DNA of 14,956 nucleotides from Bacteroidota bacterium. GTDB lineage: Bacteria > Bacteroidota > Bacteroidia > Sphingobacteriales > Sphingobacteriaceae. The translations under genes were made by a program, and so were the position numbers. Each line of letters begins with the position of its first letter. Positions within the stretch are counted from its first letter, which is position 1. Location: the NCBI GenBank assembly GCA_013288465.1, contig JABDBT010000062.1:1-14956 (forward strand). Direction: 5' to 3'. Under the pieces are notes generated by a model. It saw only the letters and a list, made by a program, of their open reading frames with translations, searched no databases and had not been told where the DNA came from. Of the stretch, positions 6,946 through 14,956 are shown piece after piece.

Positions 6946-7275
6946 ATGGATAAACCGGTTTTAAGCAAGCAGGCATTTTGGGACGTTGATATGGATAAGA
7001 TCGACTATGAGAAGGGGATGCTCAATATATGCGAACGGGTTATGTACAAAGGAAGTATCGATGATTTTAAAGAGCTCAGAAGATATTATGGCGATGAGAG
7101 AATCCGCGAGGAAATAGTAAATACAAAATACTTCGGCCCCAAAGAAGTTAATTTTTGCTGTTTTATTTTCAACCTACAACTCAACGATTTCAAACACTAT
7201 AAAGACGGTGCGTTTAGGGCCTACCCTGAATTTAAAGACTGCCCCGAAGATTTGGTATATAATGATTTTGCTTAG
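6946..7275 (+). CDS. Small DUF6922-like protein
   Basis: This 109-residue protein starts KQAFWDVDMDKIDYEKGMLNICERVMYKG, which resembles the DUF6922 domain of Bacteroidota: an FWD-x-D...D-x2-K/E signature, an ERV-x2-G helix, then an (E/R)LRRYYGDERIREEIV helix and a GPKEVNFCCFIF segment. In my recollection members are often annotated beside nucleotidyltransferase toxins (AbiEii-type), acting as the antitoxin-like partner. No such toxin is here: the neighbours are a Fur-family gene (4 nt upstream) and purA (98 nt downstream). It is soluble with no signal peptide. Its C-terminal part (DFKHYKDGAFRAYPEFKDCPEDLVYNDFA) extends beyond the core resemblance. Function is unknown and the family call is tentative. 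Confidence 0.7.
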   Translation: MDKPVLSKQAFWDVDMDKIDYEKGMLNICERVMYKGSIDDFKELRRYYGDERIREEIVNTKYFGPKEVNFCCFIFNLQLNDFKHYKDGAFRAYPEFKDCPEDLVYNDFA

Positions 7276-7307
7276 ATAAAGTCCAAAAGAACGTTTTAAA
7301 TTTATGA

Positions 7308-8651
<1,344 letters not shown>

Positions 8652-8655
8652 TTTT

Positions 8656-8752
8656 TTGTCTGAACCATGATTTATAGGATTTAAGGATTTTCCTGATGTT
8701 CGTCCAAATGATCATGGTAATCTGTAAATCCTATAAATCATGGTTCAGACAA
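8656..8752. repeat. Perfect 28-bp inverted repeat between purA and pabB
   Basis: Positions 8656-8683 are the exact reverse complement of 8725-8752 (arm begins TTGTCTGAACCATG and continues with GATTTATAGGATTTA), around a 41-nt centre. The left arm and centre show an approximately 8-nt periodicity of GATTT words (GATTTATA, GGATTTAA, GGATTTTC). It begins 4 nt after the purA stop codon, so it would end the purA transcript in a very stable hairpin and isolate it from pabB 16 nt downstream. I recall similar TCTGAACCATGATT / GGATTTAAGGATT sequences in intergenic regions of many Bacteroidota genomes, consistent with a REP- or MITE-like dispersed element; there is no coding capacity for mobility. Confidence 0.8.
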
Positions 8753-8768
8753 TTAGCCGCTTTTTGCG

Positions 8769-10058
8769 ATGATTAAATCCCCAATTAATCTCCAAACCTT
8801 CAAGCAAAAAGCCCTGCAATGGGCTGCTGCTTTTGACGCGGTATGTTACCTGGATAGCAACGGATTTAAAGACAACTATAGTAAATTTGATACCTTAATA
8901 GCTGTTGGCCCAAAAGATGAAATTACTTCCAACGCCGGGGACGCCTTTGATGAATTAGCCGCTTTTCGTAAAAAGCATCCCGGTTACGTAACCGGCTTTT
9001 TTGGTTACGATCTAAAAAACGAAGTTGAGCATCTTTCATCATCCAATGCCGATCATTTAAATTTTCCTGACCTTTATTTTTTTGCGCCACAATATATCAT
9101 TATCATCAATGGCAATGAAGTTGAAATAATAGCCGATGATGCGGAATCTATTTTCAATACCATTGAGCAGCAGGTTATTGTTATTACCGATGAGCTAAAT
9201 AATGTAAAGCTGCAAACCCGTTTTACTAAGGCCGAGTACCTGGACACGGCTGAAAAAATTAAAGCCCATATAGCCCGCGGCGATATTTATGTAACCAACT
9301 TTTGCCAGGAGTTTTTTGCAAACGATGCAGTGATTGACCCGGTTGCAGTATTTTTACAGCTAAATCAAATTTCGCCCAATCCGTTTGCCGCCTTTTTTAA
9401 ATGGAAGGATAATTATGTTTTATGCGCCTCGCCCGAACGCTTTTTGGCAAAACGAGACACTCAATTAATATCGCAGCCCATAAAAGGGACAGCTAAAAGA
9501 GGCAATAACGAAACCGAGGACGAAGCGATAAAGCAAGAGCTAAGGAACCATACCAAAGAACTGCAGGAAAACGTAATGATAGTTGACCTGGTGCGCAATG
9601 ACCTTACTCACTCGGCAAAGCCCGGTACAGTGAAAACCGAGGAACTTTTTGCCATACATAGCTTTAAGCAGGTACATCAAATGACATCAACCGTAGTGTG
9701 CCAACTTAGGGATGACGTTCCCCCTGTAGAAGCTATCAAAAACACCTTCCCGATGGGCAGTATGACGGGTGCACCTAAAATAAGCGCTATGCAGCTAATG
9801 GAACAATATGAGCGCAGCAAACGGGGTGTTTATTCGGGTGCTATAGGTTACTTTAGCCCCGACGATGATTTTGATTTTAATGTGGTAATAAGGAGCTTAC
9901 TATACAATGCCACGGAAAGGTATCTTTCTTTTCATGCGGGCAGCGCCATTACCTTTCATGCCGACCCCGAAAAAGAATACGAGGAATGCCTGCTTAAAGC
10001 AAAGGCGGTTATGGAAGTTTTGGGGCAATCAGAATCTTCTGCCCCATTCTCACATTAA
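8769..10058 (+). CDS. pabB: Aminodeoxychorismate synthase component I PabB
   Basis: This 429-residue chorismate-binding enzyme should convert chorismate plus ammonia to 4-amino-4-deoxychorismate, the precursor of p-aminobenzoate and folate. The diagnostic PIKGT sequence is at 237-241, with K239 as the nucleophilic lysine of PabB; anthranilate synthase TrpE has PIAGT here. Other conserved blocks are GDIYVTNFCQ (171-180), ENVMIVDLVRNDL (268-279), FPMGSMTGAPK (327-337) and GAIGYFSPDDDFDFNVVIRS (357-376). There is no fused amidotransferase or lyase domain, and neither pabA nor pabC is nearby. The ATG at 8769 follows the long hairpin directly and no clear promoter box is visible. Its last 50 bases are antisense to the 3' end of the convergent DUF2071 gene. 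Confidence 0.92.
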   Translation: MIKSPINLQTFKQKALQWAAAFDAVCYLDSNGFKDNYSKFDTLIAVGPKDEITSNAGDAFDELAAFRKKHPGYVTGFFGYDLKNEVEHLSSSNADHLNFPDLYFFAPQYIIIINGNEVEIIADDAESIFNTIEQQVIVITDELNNVKLQTRFTKAEYLDTAEKIKAHIARGDIYVTNFCQEFFANDAVIDPVAVFLQLNQISPNPFAAFFKWKDNYVLCASPERFLAKRDTQLISQPIKGTAKRGNNETEDEAIKQELRNHTKELQENVMIVDLVRNDLTHSAKPGTVKTEELFAIHSFKQVHQMTSTVVCQLRDDVPPVEAIKNTFPMGSMTGAPKISAMQLMEQYERSKRGVYSGAIGYFSPDDDFDFNVVIRSLLYNATERYLSFHAGSAITFHADPEKEYEECLLKAKAVMEVLGQSESSAPFSH

Positions 10059-10749
10059 TAGCTGAACCATCAGCAAAGAAAGCAGAATACGGTGTGGCTT
10101 GCAAATAAGGCACAAATTCCTGCCCATACAATTCGGCAATATCCGCTTTAAAAACATAATCCTTAACCGCCCCTACCTGCCATGTAATATGTTCCACCTG
10201 GTACTCCATAGTTTTTAATTTGCTTAATGCATTATAGCCCCAATAATGCTCAAAAATAAATTCCTCGGCACTATCAGGTTGTATAGGCACTAAATTATTG
10301 TTTACTGTTACGCCAAGTTTATTCCATTGGCCTTTTAATTTCCACTCATATAAAAATTCAGAATGATCATTAGCTATGGGCGTTACAGAATGTCGCATAG
10401 GCAGGGTACGATAAGGTTCCTTATACAAAGTATTAGCAAGGATAGTTATTATTGGTTTTGGTACAATTTCGCTAATGAATACTGCACCGCGTTTCCATGC
10501 TTTACCGTCAAAATATTTTACGTAAAAACGAAGATTAACTTCTTCGAAATTGATATGCCATGGCCATTTAATACCCAATACGCTGGTGTCATAAAACATA
10601 AAGCCAACCATGCTGGCCAAGGCTTTGCCCTGCCACAAGTCAAGTTCGGTACCAGGAGGTAAATAACGCTTTAACAAATTCGGGTCAACTTCGTAATTAA
10701 GCATTACCAGGTTTAACCATTTAGCTTTTAAGAAAACAGGGTTTCCCAT
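10009..10749 (-). CDS. DUF2071 (YqjF-like) protein
   Basis: This 246-residue protein matches the DUF2071 family of uncharacterised cytoplasmic proteins. Signature parts are W-L-N-L-x2-L-N-Y-E-V-D-P at 11-22, YLPPGTELDLWQGKALASMVGFMF (29-52) and a VNLRFYVKYFDGKAWKRGAVFISEIVPKP segment (71-99), with the usual FFADGSAINVRMGQ end region. After VRMGQK the protein carries a short tail ILIAPKLP. This tail, together with the preceding NVRMG codons, is encoded in the 50 bp that also encode the pabB C-terminus. It has no signal peptide. It lies 5 nt after the plsY stop codon, so is probably translated from the plsY transcript. Function unknown. Confidence 0.85.
   Translation of the reverse strand: MGNPVFLKAKWLNLVMLNYEVDPNLLKRYLPPGTELDLWQGKALASMVGFMFYDTSVLGIKWPWHINFEEVNLRFYVKYFDGKAWKRGAVFISEIVPKPIITILANTLYKEPYRTLPMRHSVTPIANDHSEFLYEWKLKGQWNKLGVTVNNNLVPIQPDSAEEFIFEHYWGYNALSKLKTMEYQVEHITWQVGAVKDYVFKADIAELYGQEFVPYLQATPYSAFFADGSAINVRMGQKILIAPKLP
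10022..10045. terminator. Symmetrical GC hairpin inside the pabB/DUF2071 overlap
   Basis: GGGGCA (10022-10027) and TGCCCC (10040-10045) form a 6-bp GC-rich stem around a 12-nt loop, itself containing AGAA-TC-TTCT. It lies in the 50 bp coding on both strands, where both converging transcripts need to stop. No T-tract follows on either strand, so it is not a classical intrinsic terminator; a role as a shared pause or RNA 3'-end structure is an inference. Confidence 0.35.
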
Positions 10750-10754
10750 TTATA

Positions 10755-11399
10755 TCAGGCGGCCTTCTTTTTAAACAAATTGACCTTTGATTCTTTGCCT
10801 TTAAGTAGGCGTTCAATATTTTTTTGGTGGGTAATGAGTATCAGTAAAAACATACACATCCCATAAATAACTACCGATTTATTACTCGGGAATACAAATG
10901 CAACGCCAATGGTATAGCTAAACCCGGCTATGATTGAGCTAAGTGAAACATACCTGGTTATTAAAAGCACCACAATAAATACAACTACACATAACAAAGC
11001 TGCCTGTAAATGAATAGCCAATATCATCCCGAACAAAGTAGCTATGCCTTTACCGCCCCTAAACCCCGCGAAAACCGGGAATAGATGGCCCATAACCGCG
11101 GCTATGCCCAAAGCAAGTGCGTAATTGGTATAAGCAACAGAACCATAGCCTCCGGTAGTTGATACGCCAATAAAATAAGCCAGGTTGGTAGCCGTCCATC
11201 CTTTTAAGATATCTAAAAACATAACCGGGATACCGGCCTTCTTACCTAATACCCTAAAGGTATTGGTAGCGCCGGCGTTCCCGCTGCCATATTCGCGCAC
11301 ATCAATATCAAAAAACGCCAAACCTATCCATACCGCAGTAGGGATAGAGCCAAAAAGGTAGGCCAACAAAAGTGCTGAAACAGAATAGACAGTTATCAT
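10755..11399 (-). CDS. plsY: Acyl-phosphate glycerol-3-phosphate acyltransferase PlsY
   Basis: This 214-residue inner-membrane enzyme transfers the acyl group of acyl-phosphate to glycerol-3-phosphate, giving lysophosphatidate, the first membrane-lipid intermediate. The three family motifs are present: GSGNAGATN at 38-46, GHLFPVF with FRGGKG at 104-118, and HQKNIERLLKGKE at 191-203, plus the N-terminal GSIPTAVWIG. About five hydrophobic segments are visible (near 3-28, 55-78, 90-112, 120-148, 152-190), as expected. A 129-nt gap separates it from nadC upstream, with only a poor promoter-like TATTTTG on the minus strand. DUF2071 follows after 5 nt. Confidence 0.94.
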   Translation of the reverse strand: MITVYSVSALLLAYLFGSIPTAVWIGLAFFDIDVREYGSGNAGATNTFRVLGKKAGIPVMFLDILKGWTATNLAYFIGVSTTGGYGSVAYTNYALALGIAAVMGHLFPVFAGFRGGKGIATLFGMILAIHLQAALLCVVVFIVVLLITRYVSLSSIIAGFSYTIGVAFVFPSNKSVVIYGMCMFLLILITHQKNIERLLKGKESKVNLFKKKAA

Positions 11400-11506
11400 T
11401 AACCCAATATTACAAAATAGAAATTTGTATTAACAAGTTTAATCATTTATTTATGCACTAAGTTATACAACCAATAAATTCTAAACCTAAATATTAAAGA
11501 TGTTAC

Positions 11507-11521
11507 AAGCCTTATTGGCTT
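11507..11521 (-). terminator. Small hairpin just after nadC
   Basis: AAGCC (11507-11511) and GGCTT (11517-11521) form a 5-bp stem with a 5-nt loop, 7 nt beyond the nadC stop on the minus strand. No T-tract follows it in the transcript, so it is at best a weak terminator. The rest of the 129-nt gap to plsY is AT-rich and I see nothing else in it. Confidence 0.25.
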
Positions 11522-11528
11522 TACCTCA

Positions 11529-12377
11529 TCAGGCCCTTACCGCTTTTAAGCTTAGGTCGAGGCATTTTACCGAGTGTGTTAACGCCCCTATCGAAATATA
11601 ATCAACCCCGCAATTGGCATATTCGCGCACGGTATCAATAGTTATACCGCCCGATGCTTCGGTAATATACCGGCCCTCAATGATATTTATAGCTTGTTTA
11701 AGGTCGGCAAAATTAAAGTTATCTAACAATATACGGTCAACACCACCGGTTTGCAAAACCTCTTCCAGTTCGTCAAGGTTGCGCACTTCAATTTCAATAG
11801 CCAGTTTTTTATGGTGCGCGGTCATATACTCATGCGTATTTTCAATCGCCTGCCTAATGCCGCCCGAATAATCAACATGGTTGTCTTTGATGAGTATCAT
11901 ATCATACAAACCAAAACGGTGGTTTACGCCCCCGCCTATCCTAACCGCCCATTTCTCTAAATAGCGCATACCGGGTGTGGTTTTGCGGGTATCTAAAACC
12001 TGGGTATTGGTGCCTTTTAAAAGGTCAACAATATGGTCTGTTTGTGTAGCAATTCCGCTCATGCGCTGCATACAGTTAAGTACAAGGCGCTCGGCTTTTA
12101 AAATACTATGTACGCTGCCTTCAACCTCAAAAACAATGTCTTTGGGTTTTATCTCTGCACCGTCTTTTAAAAATATGTTTAGTTTAAGCTTGGGGTCAAC
12201 AATATTAAATATCTCTTCAGCAAGTTCAACACCGGCCAGTATGCCATTATCTTTTACTAAAAGCTTTGCTTTACCCAGTGTACCGTTGGGTATGGTAGCT
12301 AATGAGGTATGATCGCCATCACCAACATCTTCTTTTAAAGCGTTGACGATAAAAGGTTCTACAAGTTCTTTGTCCAA
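11529..12377 (-). CDS. nadC: Nicotinate-nucleotide pyrophosphorylase NadC
   Basis: This 282-residue enzyme converts quinolinate and PRPP to nicotinate mononucleotide with loss of CO2, in de novo NAD synthesis. The conserved blocks are EDVGDGDHTS (16-25), ERLVLNCMQRMSGIAT (96-111), DTRKTTPGMR (129-138), GGGVNHRFGL (148-157), IKDNH (163-167), EIEV (195-198) and ASGGI (241-245), carrying the arginine, lysine and histidine residues that bind the substrates' carboxylates and phosphates. The start codon appears to be TTG at 12377: an in-frame TAA lies only two codons further upstream (12386-12384), and the first internal ATG falls far inside the conserved region. nadA and nadB are not adjacent. The gene order nadC-plsY follows on the minus strand. 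Confidence 0.95.
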   Translation of the reverse strand: MDKELVEPFIVNALKEDVGDGDHTSLATIPNGTLGKAKLLVKDNGILAGVELAEEIFNIVDPKLKLNIFLKDGAEIKPKDIVFEVEGSVHSILKAERLVLNCMQRMSGIATQTDHIVDLLKGTNTQVLDTRKTTPGMRYLEKWAVRIGGGVNHRFGLYDMILIKDNHVDYSGGIRQAIENTHEYMTAHHKKLAIEIEVRNLDELEEVLQTGGVDRILLDNFNFADLKQAINIIEGRYITEASGGITIDTVREYANCGVDYISIGALTHSVKCLDLSLKAVRA

Positions 12378-12398
12378 ATCCTGTTATTTTATGAAGTT

Positions 12399-12406
12399 CA
12401 AAAGTA
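12399..12406 (-). promoter_or_regulatory. TAnnTTTG box upstream of nadC
   Basis: TACTTTTG on the minus strand is a perfect -7 box located 21 nt before the TTG start of nadC, implying a leader of about 15 nt. A -33 TTG is not evident at the usual spacing, where CCACC-rich sequence lies. Its position supports initiation at the TTG, since no other start codon is available downstream. Confidence 0.4.
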
Positions 12407-12433
12407 ACAACAATTTTTGGATGTGGTGGTTTT

Positions 12434-12481
12434 GATGTGCAGATATGCGGATGTGCAGATATGTGGATGTGCAAATGATCG
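12434..12481. repeat. Three 16-bp tandem repeats between the MG2 gene and nadC
   Basis: Three contiguous 16-nt units: GATGTGCAGATATGCG (12434-12449), GATGTGCAGATATGTG (12450-12465; one difference from the first) and a diverged GATGTGCAAATGATCG (12466-12481). A partial GATGTGG-like unit precedes them at 12419-12425. The 128-nt gap otherwise holds only the nadC promoter box. A copy-number-variable tandem repeat or fragment of a dispersed repeat family are both possible; no hairpin is formed. Confidence 0.7.
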
Positions 12482-12505
12482 GATACGCAGCTTGTTAAAC
12501 AACTT

Positions 12506-14956
12506 TTACTTACTCACCGTAAATGATTTCTCGCCATAAACCACATCCTTACCGGCCACACCCTGCACTATTATTTTAAAAGCGCCTGTAATATCGCTCG
12601 TGTAAAACTGTATGGTTGCATCGTTACCGGGCCGTATTTTACACAGGTGGTTCCAGTAAATGGTTGATAAATATTCAGGCTGCGATGGATTTACCTGTGC
12701 ATAATCGGCCGGGTAAAATTCCAGGGAATAGTGTATGCCATCAAATACTTTAACATTAGGGCGTGCCTGAGCAATCCTGCATCCGTGATAGGAGCTTAGC
12801 ATTCCATTTATCATATATGATTCGCCCTCAACTGCAGGCCTGTTGTCAGACGCGGTCCTATGGTTAGGACAATTCAATATATTATACCTGCAAACGTAAT
12901 CTCCGCAGGCGTTAGTCCCTATGCCTTGAAACCCATATAACAAATTATCATTTACCCCCTTTATCTTCACTTCTTTTAATTGTACGGCATGTTCAAACCC
13001 TTTTAAATCATCGGCATCGTTCTTTTGCTCATTCAATAAGAAGCTATTGTAGTTAGGCGGCTCATAATTAGCGGTAAGCAATTTGTTAACCTTATCGTAC
13101 GGATCAGGTATGTTAAAATTGTACTCTTCCGGGGAATTGCCAGTTACAAATAAATGCAACTTTTTACCTTCGGCAACAAGCTGGTTAGCGGTAGTCAATA
13201 CAAAACTACCATTTGGGGCAGTTAAAGAGGTGCTCATGGTTGAGTCCCTCATTACTATATAATTAACCGATTTTTTTAAAGGTTTATCAAAATGAGTGAT
13301 CAGTCCCTTAAAAATTAATGAGTCATACCGTTTAACCGTATCTGCCGGGGTTGTTTGCATTAGTTCGGACCACGTATAGCGGCGCCAACCTTTTATGAGT
13401 AAAATATTCTCTAAAAAGGCTTTATCCGCCACGCTGCTGCCCAGGTAGTTTTGCCTGGCGGGAAGCAGTCCCAGCTCGTGGTTAAGGTAAAGATAGCTTT
13501 CAATATCCACGGTCTTTTTAACTTCCAATCTATTAGCCTGTACGCAGGCTATTGAAACAATGCCCGAAACCGGTTTACCATCCGCATCTGCTACCTTCAG
13601 GCTGATATTTACCTTTTGCCGGGTTTTATATTCATTTTTATCGGGTGCAATACTTAAAGCGTTATGCTGGTCATAGTGAGCAAAAAACAACCGCTCGGCG
13701 TACGGCCTTTGCAGGCTATCTAAAATAGTGATCTCGGCAAGGCCTTTGGGCAGTTCGGAAAGGTCGATCTTTACCCTTTTGCCACCCGCGTCAACCTGCA
13801 CCGGGAACGAGAAGAACGTTTGCTTATAATTATGCACCAGTACATAAAGTTTAGCGGGCAATTTATTTTTAAGCACCAACCTTAAAGTATCGTTTACTAT
13901 AGCATTGACTATGGTAACCACCGGCAAGTTGCTTAGTATTGGGGGAAGGTTATAAACAGAATCTTTATGATCAGCCAGTAACAGCTTAACATAATATTGG
14001 CTTTCGCGATGGGGCAATAGCATAAAGTTGCCCATCCCGTAACTGTTTGTTGCTATTGTATCAATTGGTTTGCCGTCCTGGTAAAGAATGCCTTTTACCG
14101 CATACGGCACCCCTTGCGTATTCTTCACTTCCCAGCCAACGGCGCTTACAACAGCATCAGATAAGTTACCACCTTCAGGATAAAACTTTACAACAGGTGT
14201 GTTTTTTTGAACAGGCAGTGTAAGTTTAACTATTTTGACTTCGGTTCCGTATGTAATTTTAGCCTCCAGTATATTATTACCCAGGGTAATGTCCTTTGTT
14301 GGGATAGTAAACAGGTATCCGCCTGCTTTATCTGTTTTTACCGTTCCGGCAATAATGGGGTGCAGTTTATCGCCCACGTAATAGTTTACCGTTGCCGCGG
14401 CAATAAGTTTTATACCGGGGGCTTCGGTAATGAGCAACACTTTTCTTCCGGCTGCAGGTGCAATCATAGCAGTATCCTGCAAAAGTAATGTAGCTTTATA
14501 AGAAGCTACGGTAGTGTTTTTTACAGTTACGGGCTGCACAAAAACATTCTCGGGCTTGCCGTTTACTACGCTGTTGGTATAAACCATAAAACTGTAATTA
14601 CCGGAGAGGATAGTATCCGGCAAAAACATATTACCAAAGGCAATGCCTTTATCCATTATAAACTTATCCTTTAATATAATTGAGCGGTCGTTATCATTGA
14701 TGAGGGCTACCGAAAGCACATCGTTTTTACTGGCATCGGTATTTAGCAGGTAAGCGGTAAACCATACATTTTCGTTATTGGTATAAATAGTTTTATCAAA
14801 ATGAGCAAATAGCACCCCCTGCTGCTTTTTAACGTTGTATAATGCAAACTTTTTAACCAGCGAATCGGGTGCAGCGCTGCTTTGCTCAAACACCGCGGGG
14901 CTTATTTTATCAAGCGGATTTTCCGTTTTGTTTGGGCCGGCAAACGGCTTAAATTC
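12506..14956 (-). CDS. Large exported MG2/TonB-plug-like protein, 5' end outside the window
   Basis: At least 816 residues are visible; the frame is open to the window edge (EFKPFAGPNK is the first visible sequence), so the true start and any signal peptide lie beyond. An apparent GTG at 14893 is an internal valine. Near the visible N-terminus is an MG2-like (alpha-2-macroglobulin) beta-sandwich signature, VLFAHFDKTIYTNNENVWF followed by TAYLLN (coded near 14810-14740), with further Ig-like repeats and a VKFYPEGGNL segment after it. Toward the C-terminus a LKEVKIKG sequence resembles the start of a TonB-receptor plug, followed by a cysteine-rich stretch (CGDYVC, LNCPNH, HGC, HLC; coded about 12910-12640). 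The end, an FYTSDITGAFKIIVQG segment, is typical of these Bacteroidota cell-surface proteins. It is probably periplasmic or surface-attached; its substrate is unknown. No promoter for it is visible. Confidence 0.85.
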   Translation of the reverse strand, partial: EFKPFAGPNKTENPLDKISPAVFEQSSAAPDSLVKKFALYNVKKQQGVLFAHFDKTIYTNNENVWFTAYLLNTDASKNDVLSVALINDNDRSIILKDKFIMDKGIAFGNMFLPDTILSGNYSFMVYTNSVVNGKPENVFVQPVTVKNTTVASYKATLLLQDTAMIAPAAGRKVLLITEAPGIKLIAAATVNYYVGDKLHPIIAGTVKTDKAGGYLFTIPTKDITLGNNILEAKITYGTEVKIVKLTLPVQKNTPVVKFYPEGGNLSDAVVSAVGWEVKNTQGVPYAVKGILYQDGKPIDTIATNSYGMGNFMLLPHRESQYYVKLLLADHKDSVYNLPPILSNLPVVTIVNAIVNDTLRLVLKNKLPAKLYVLVHNYKQTFFSFPVQVDAGGKRVKIDLSELPKGLAEITILDSLQRPYAERLFFAHYDQHNALSIAPDKNEYKTRQKVNISLKVADADGKPVSGIVSIACVQANRLEVKKTVDIESYLYLNHELGLLPARQNYLGSSVADKAFLENILLIKGWRRYTWSELMQTTPADTVKRYDSLIFKGLITHFDKPLKKSVNYIVMRDSTMSTSLTAPNGSFVLTTANQLVAEGKKLHLFVTGNSPEEYNFNIPDPYDKVNKLLTANYEPPNYNSFLLNEQKNDADDLKGFEHAVQLKEVKIKGVNDNLLYGFQGIGTNACGDYVCRYNILNCPNHRTASDNRPAVEGESYMINGMLSSYHGCRIAQARPNVKVFDGIHYSLEFYPADYAQVNPSQPEYLSTIYWNHLCKIRPGNDATIQFYTSDITGAFKIIVQGVAGKDVVYGEKSFTVSK

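Noticed and set aside
6946..7275. Toxin-antitoxin pair with the Fur-family gene
   Set aside because: The upstream gene is a clear Fur-family regulator and no toxin-like frame lies on either side; the 98-nt gap before purA holds no other gene.
8656..8752. Complete insertion sequence or attachment site
   Set aside because: There is no room for a transposase, no integrase nearby and no flanking direct duplication that I can see.
12434..12481. CRISPR array
   Set aside because: Units are 16 bp and contiguous, without spacers, and no cas genes are near.
14207..14488. 93-residue plus-strand frame inside the MG2-like gene
   Set aside because: Antisense shadow in a gene whose minus-strand frame is open throughout; no family resemblance.

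Overview
This window looks like a chromosomal segment of a Bacteroidota bacterium, most likely family Sphingobacteriaceae (a Mucilaginibacter- or Pedobacter-like organism; the genus is an inference). The signs are: a bifunctional Rsh/RelA-SpoT gene followed by a Fur-family gene and purA; a bacillithiol deacetylase (bshB1); a DUF4294 secreted protein; a very large exported MG2/plug-like protein; TAnnTTTG promoter boxes with short leaders instead of clear Shine-Dalgarno sites; and several short intergenic repeat families. Most of the window is housekeeping metabolism. I see no phage, insertion sequence, CRISPR array, tRNA or rRNA, and no convincing defence system.

Layout. 1-105 holds two hairpins and a promoter. 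106-1437 (+) is L-lysine 6-transaminase, and 1634-2080 (+) is a small hypothetical protein with a possible winged-helix C-terminus. Convergent to it is a tight minus-strand operon running from 3973 down to 2131: DUF4294 secreted protein, glutathione peroxidase, then bshB1. The peroxidase reading frame is complete apart from a TAA at codon 18, upstream of its catalytic cysteine, so it appears to be a nonsense-mutation pseudogene (or carries a sequencing error). Divergent from this operon, 4080-8651 (+) carries rsh, a Fur-family regulator, a small DUF6922-like protein and purA. 8656-8752 is a perfect 28-bp inverted repeat. 8769-10058 (+) is pabB, whose 3' end overlaps a convergent DUF2071 gene by 50 bp. 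From there to the window end everything is on the minus strand: a large exported MG2-type protein (5' end outside the window), nadC, plsY and DUF2071.

How the genes work together. rsh makes and degrades (p)ppGpp, and purA commits IMP to AMP. PurA is a known (p)ppGpp target in some bacteria, so their proximity, with a metal or peroxide regulator between them, is suggestive. gpx and bshB1 both belong to thiol redox biology, so loss of gpx inside an otherwise intact operon is the most concrete anomaly here. pabB, nadC and plsY serve folate, NAD and phospholipid synthesis.

The other notable theme is intergenic: four gaps each contain a different short repeat class (AGTC-rich, GTTGATTAAGT-type, a GGATTT-rich long hairpin, and a 16-bp GATGTGCAGATATG tandem). 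Whether these are dispersed genome-wide cannot be decided from one window.
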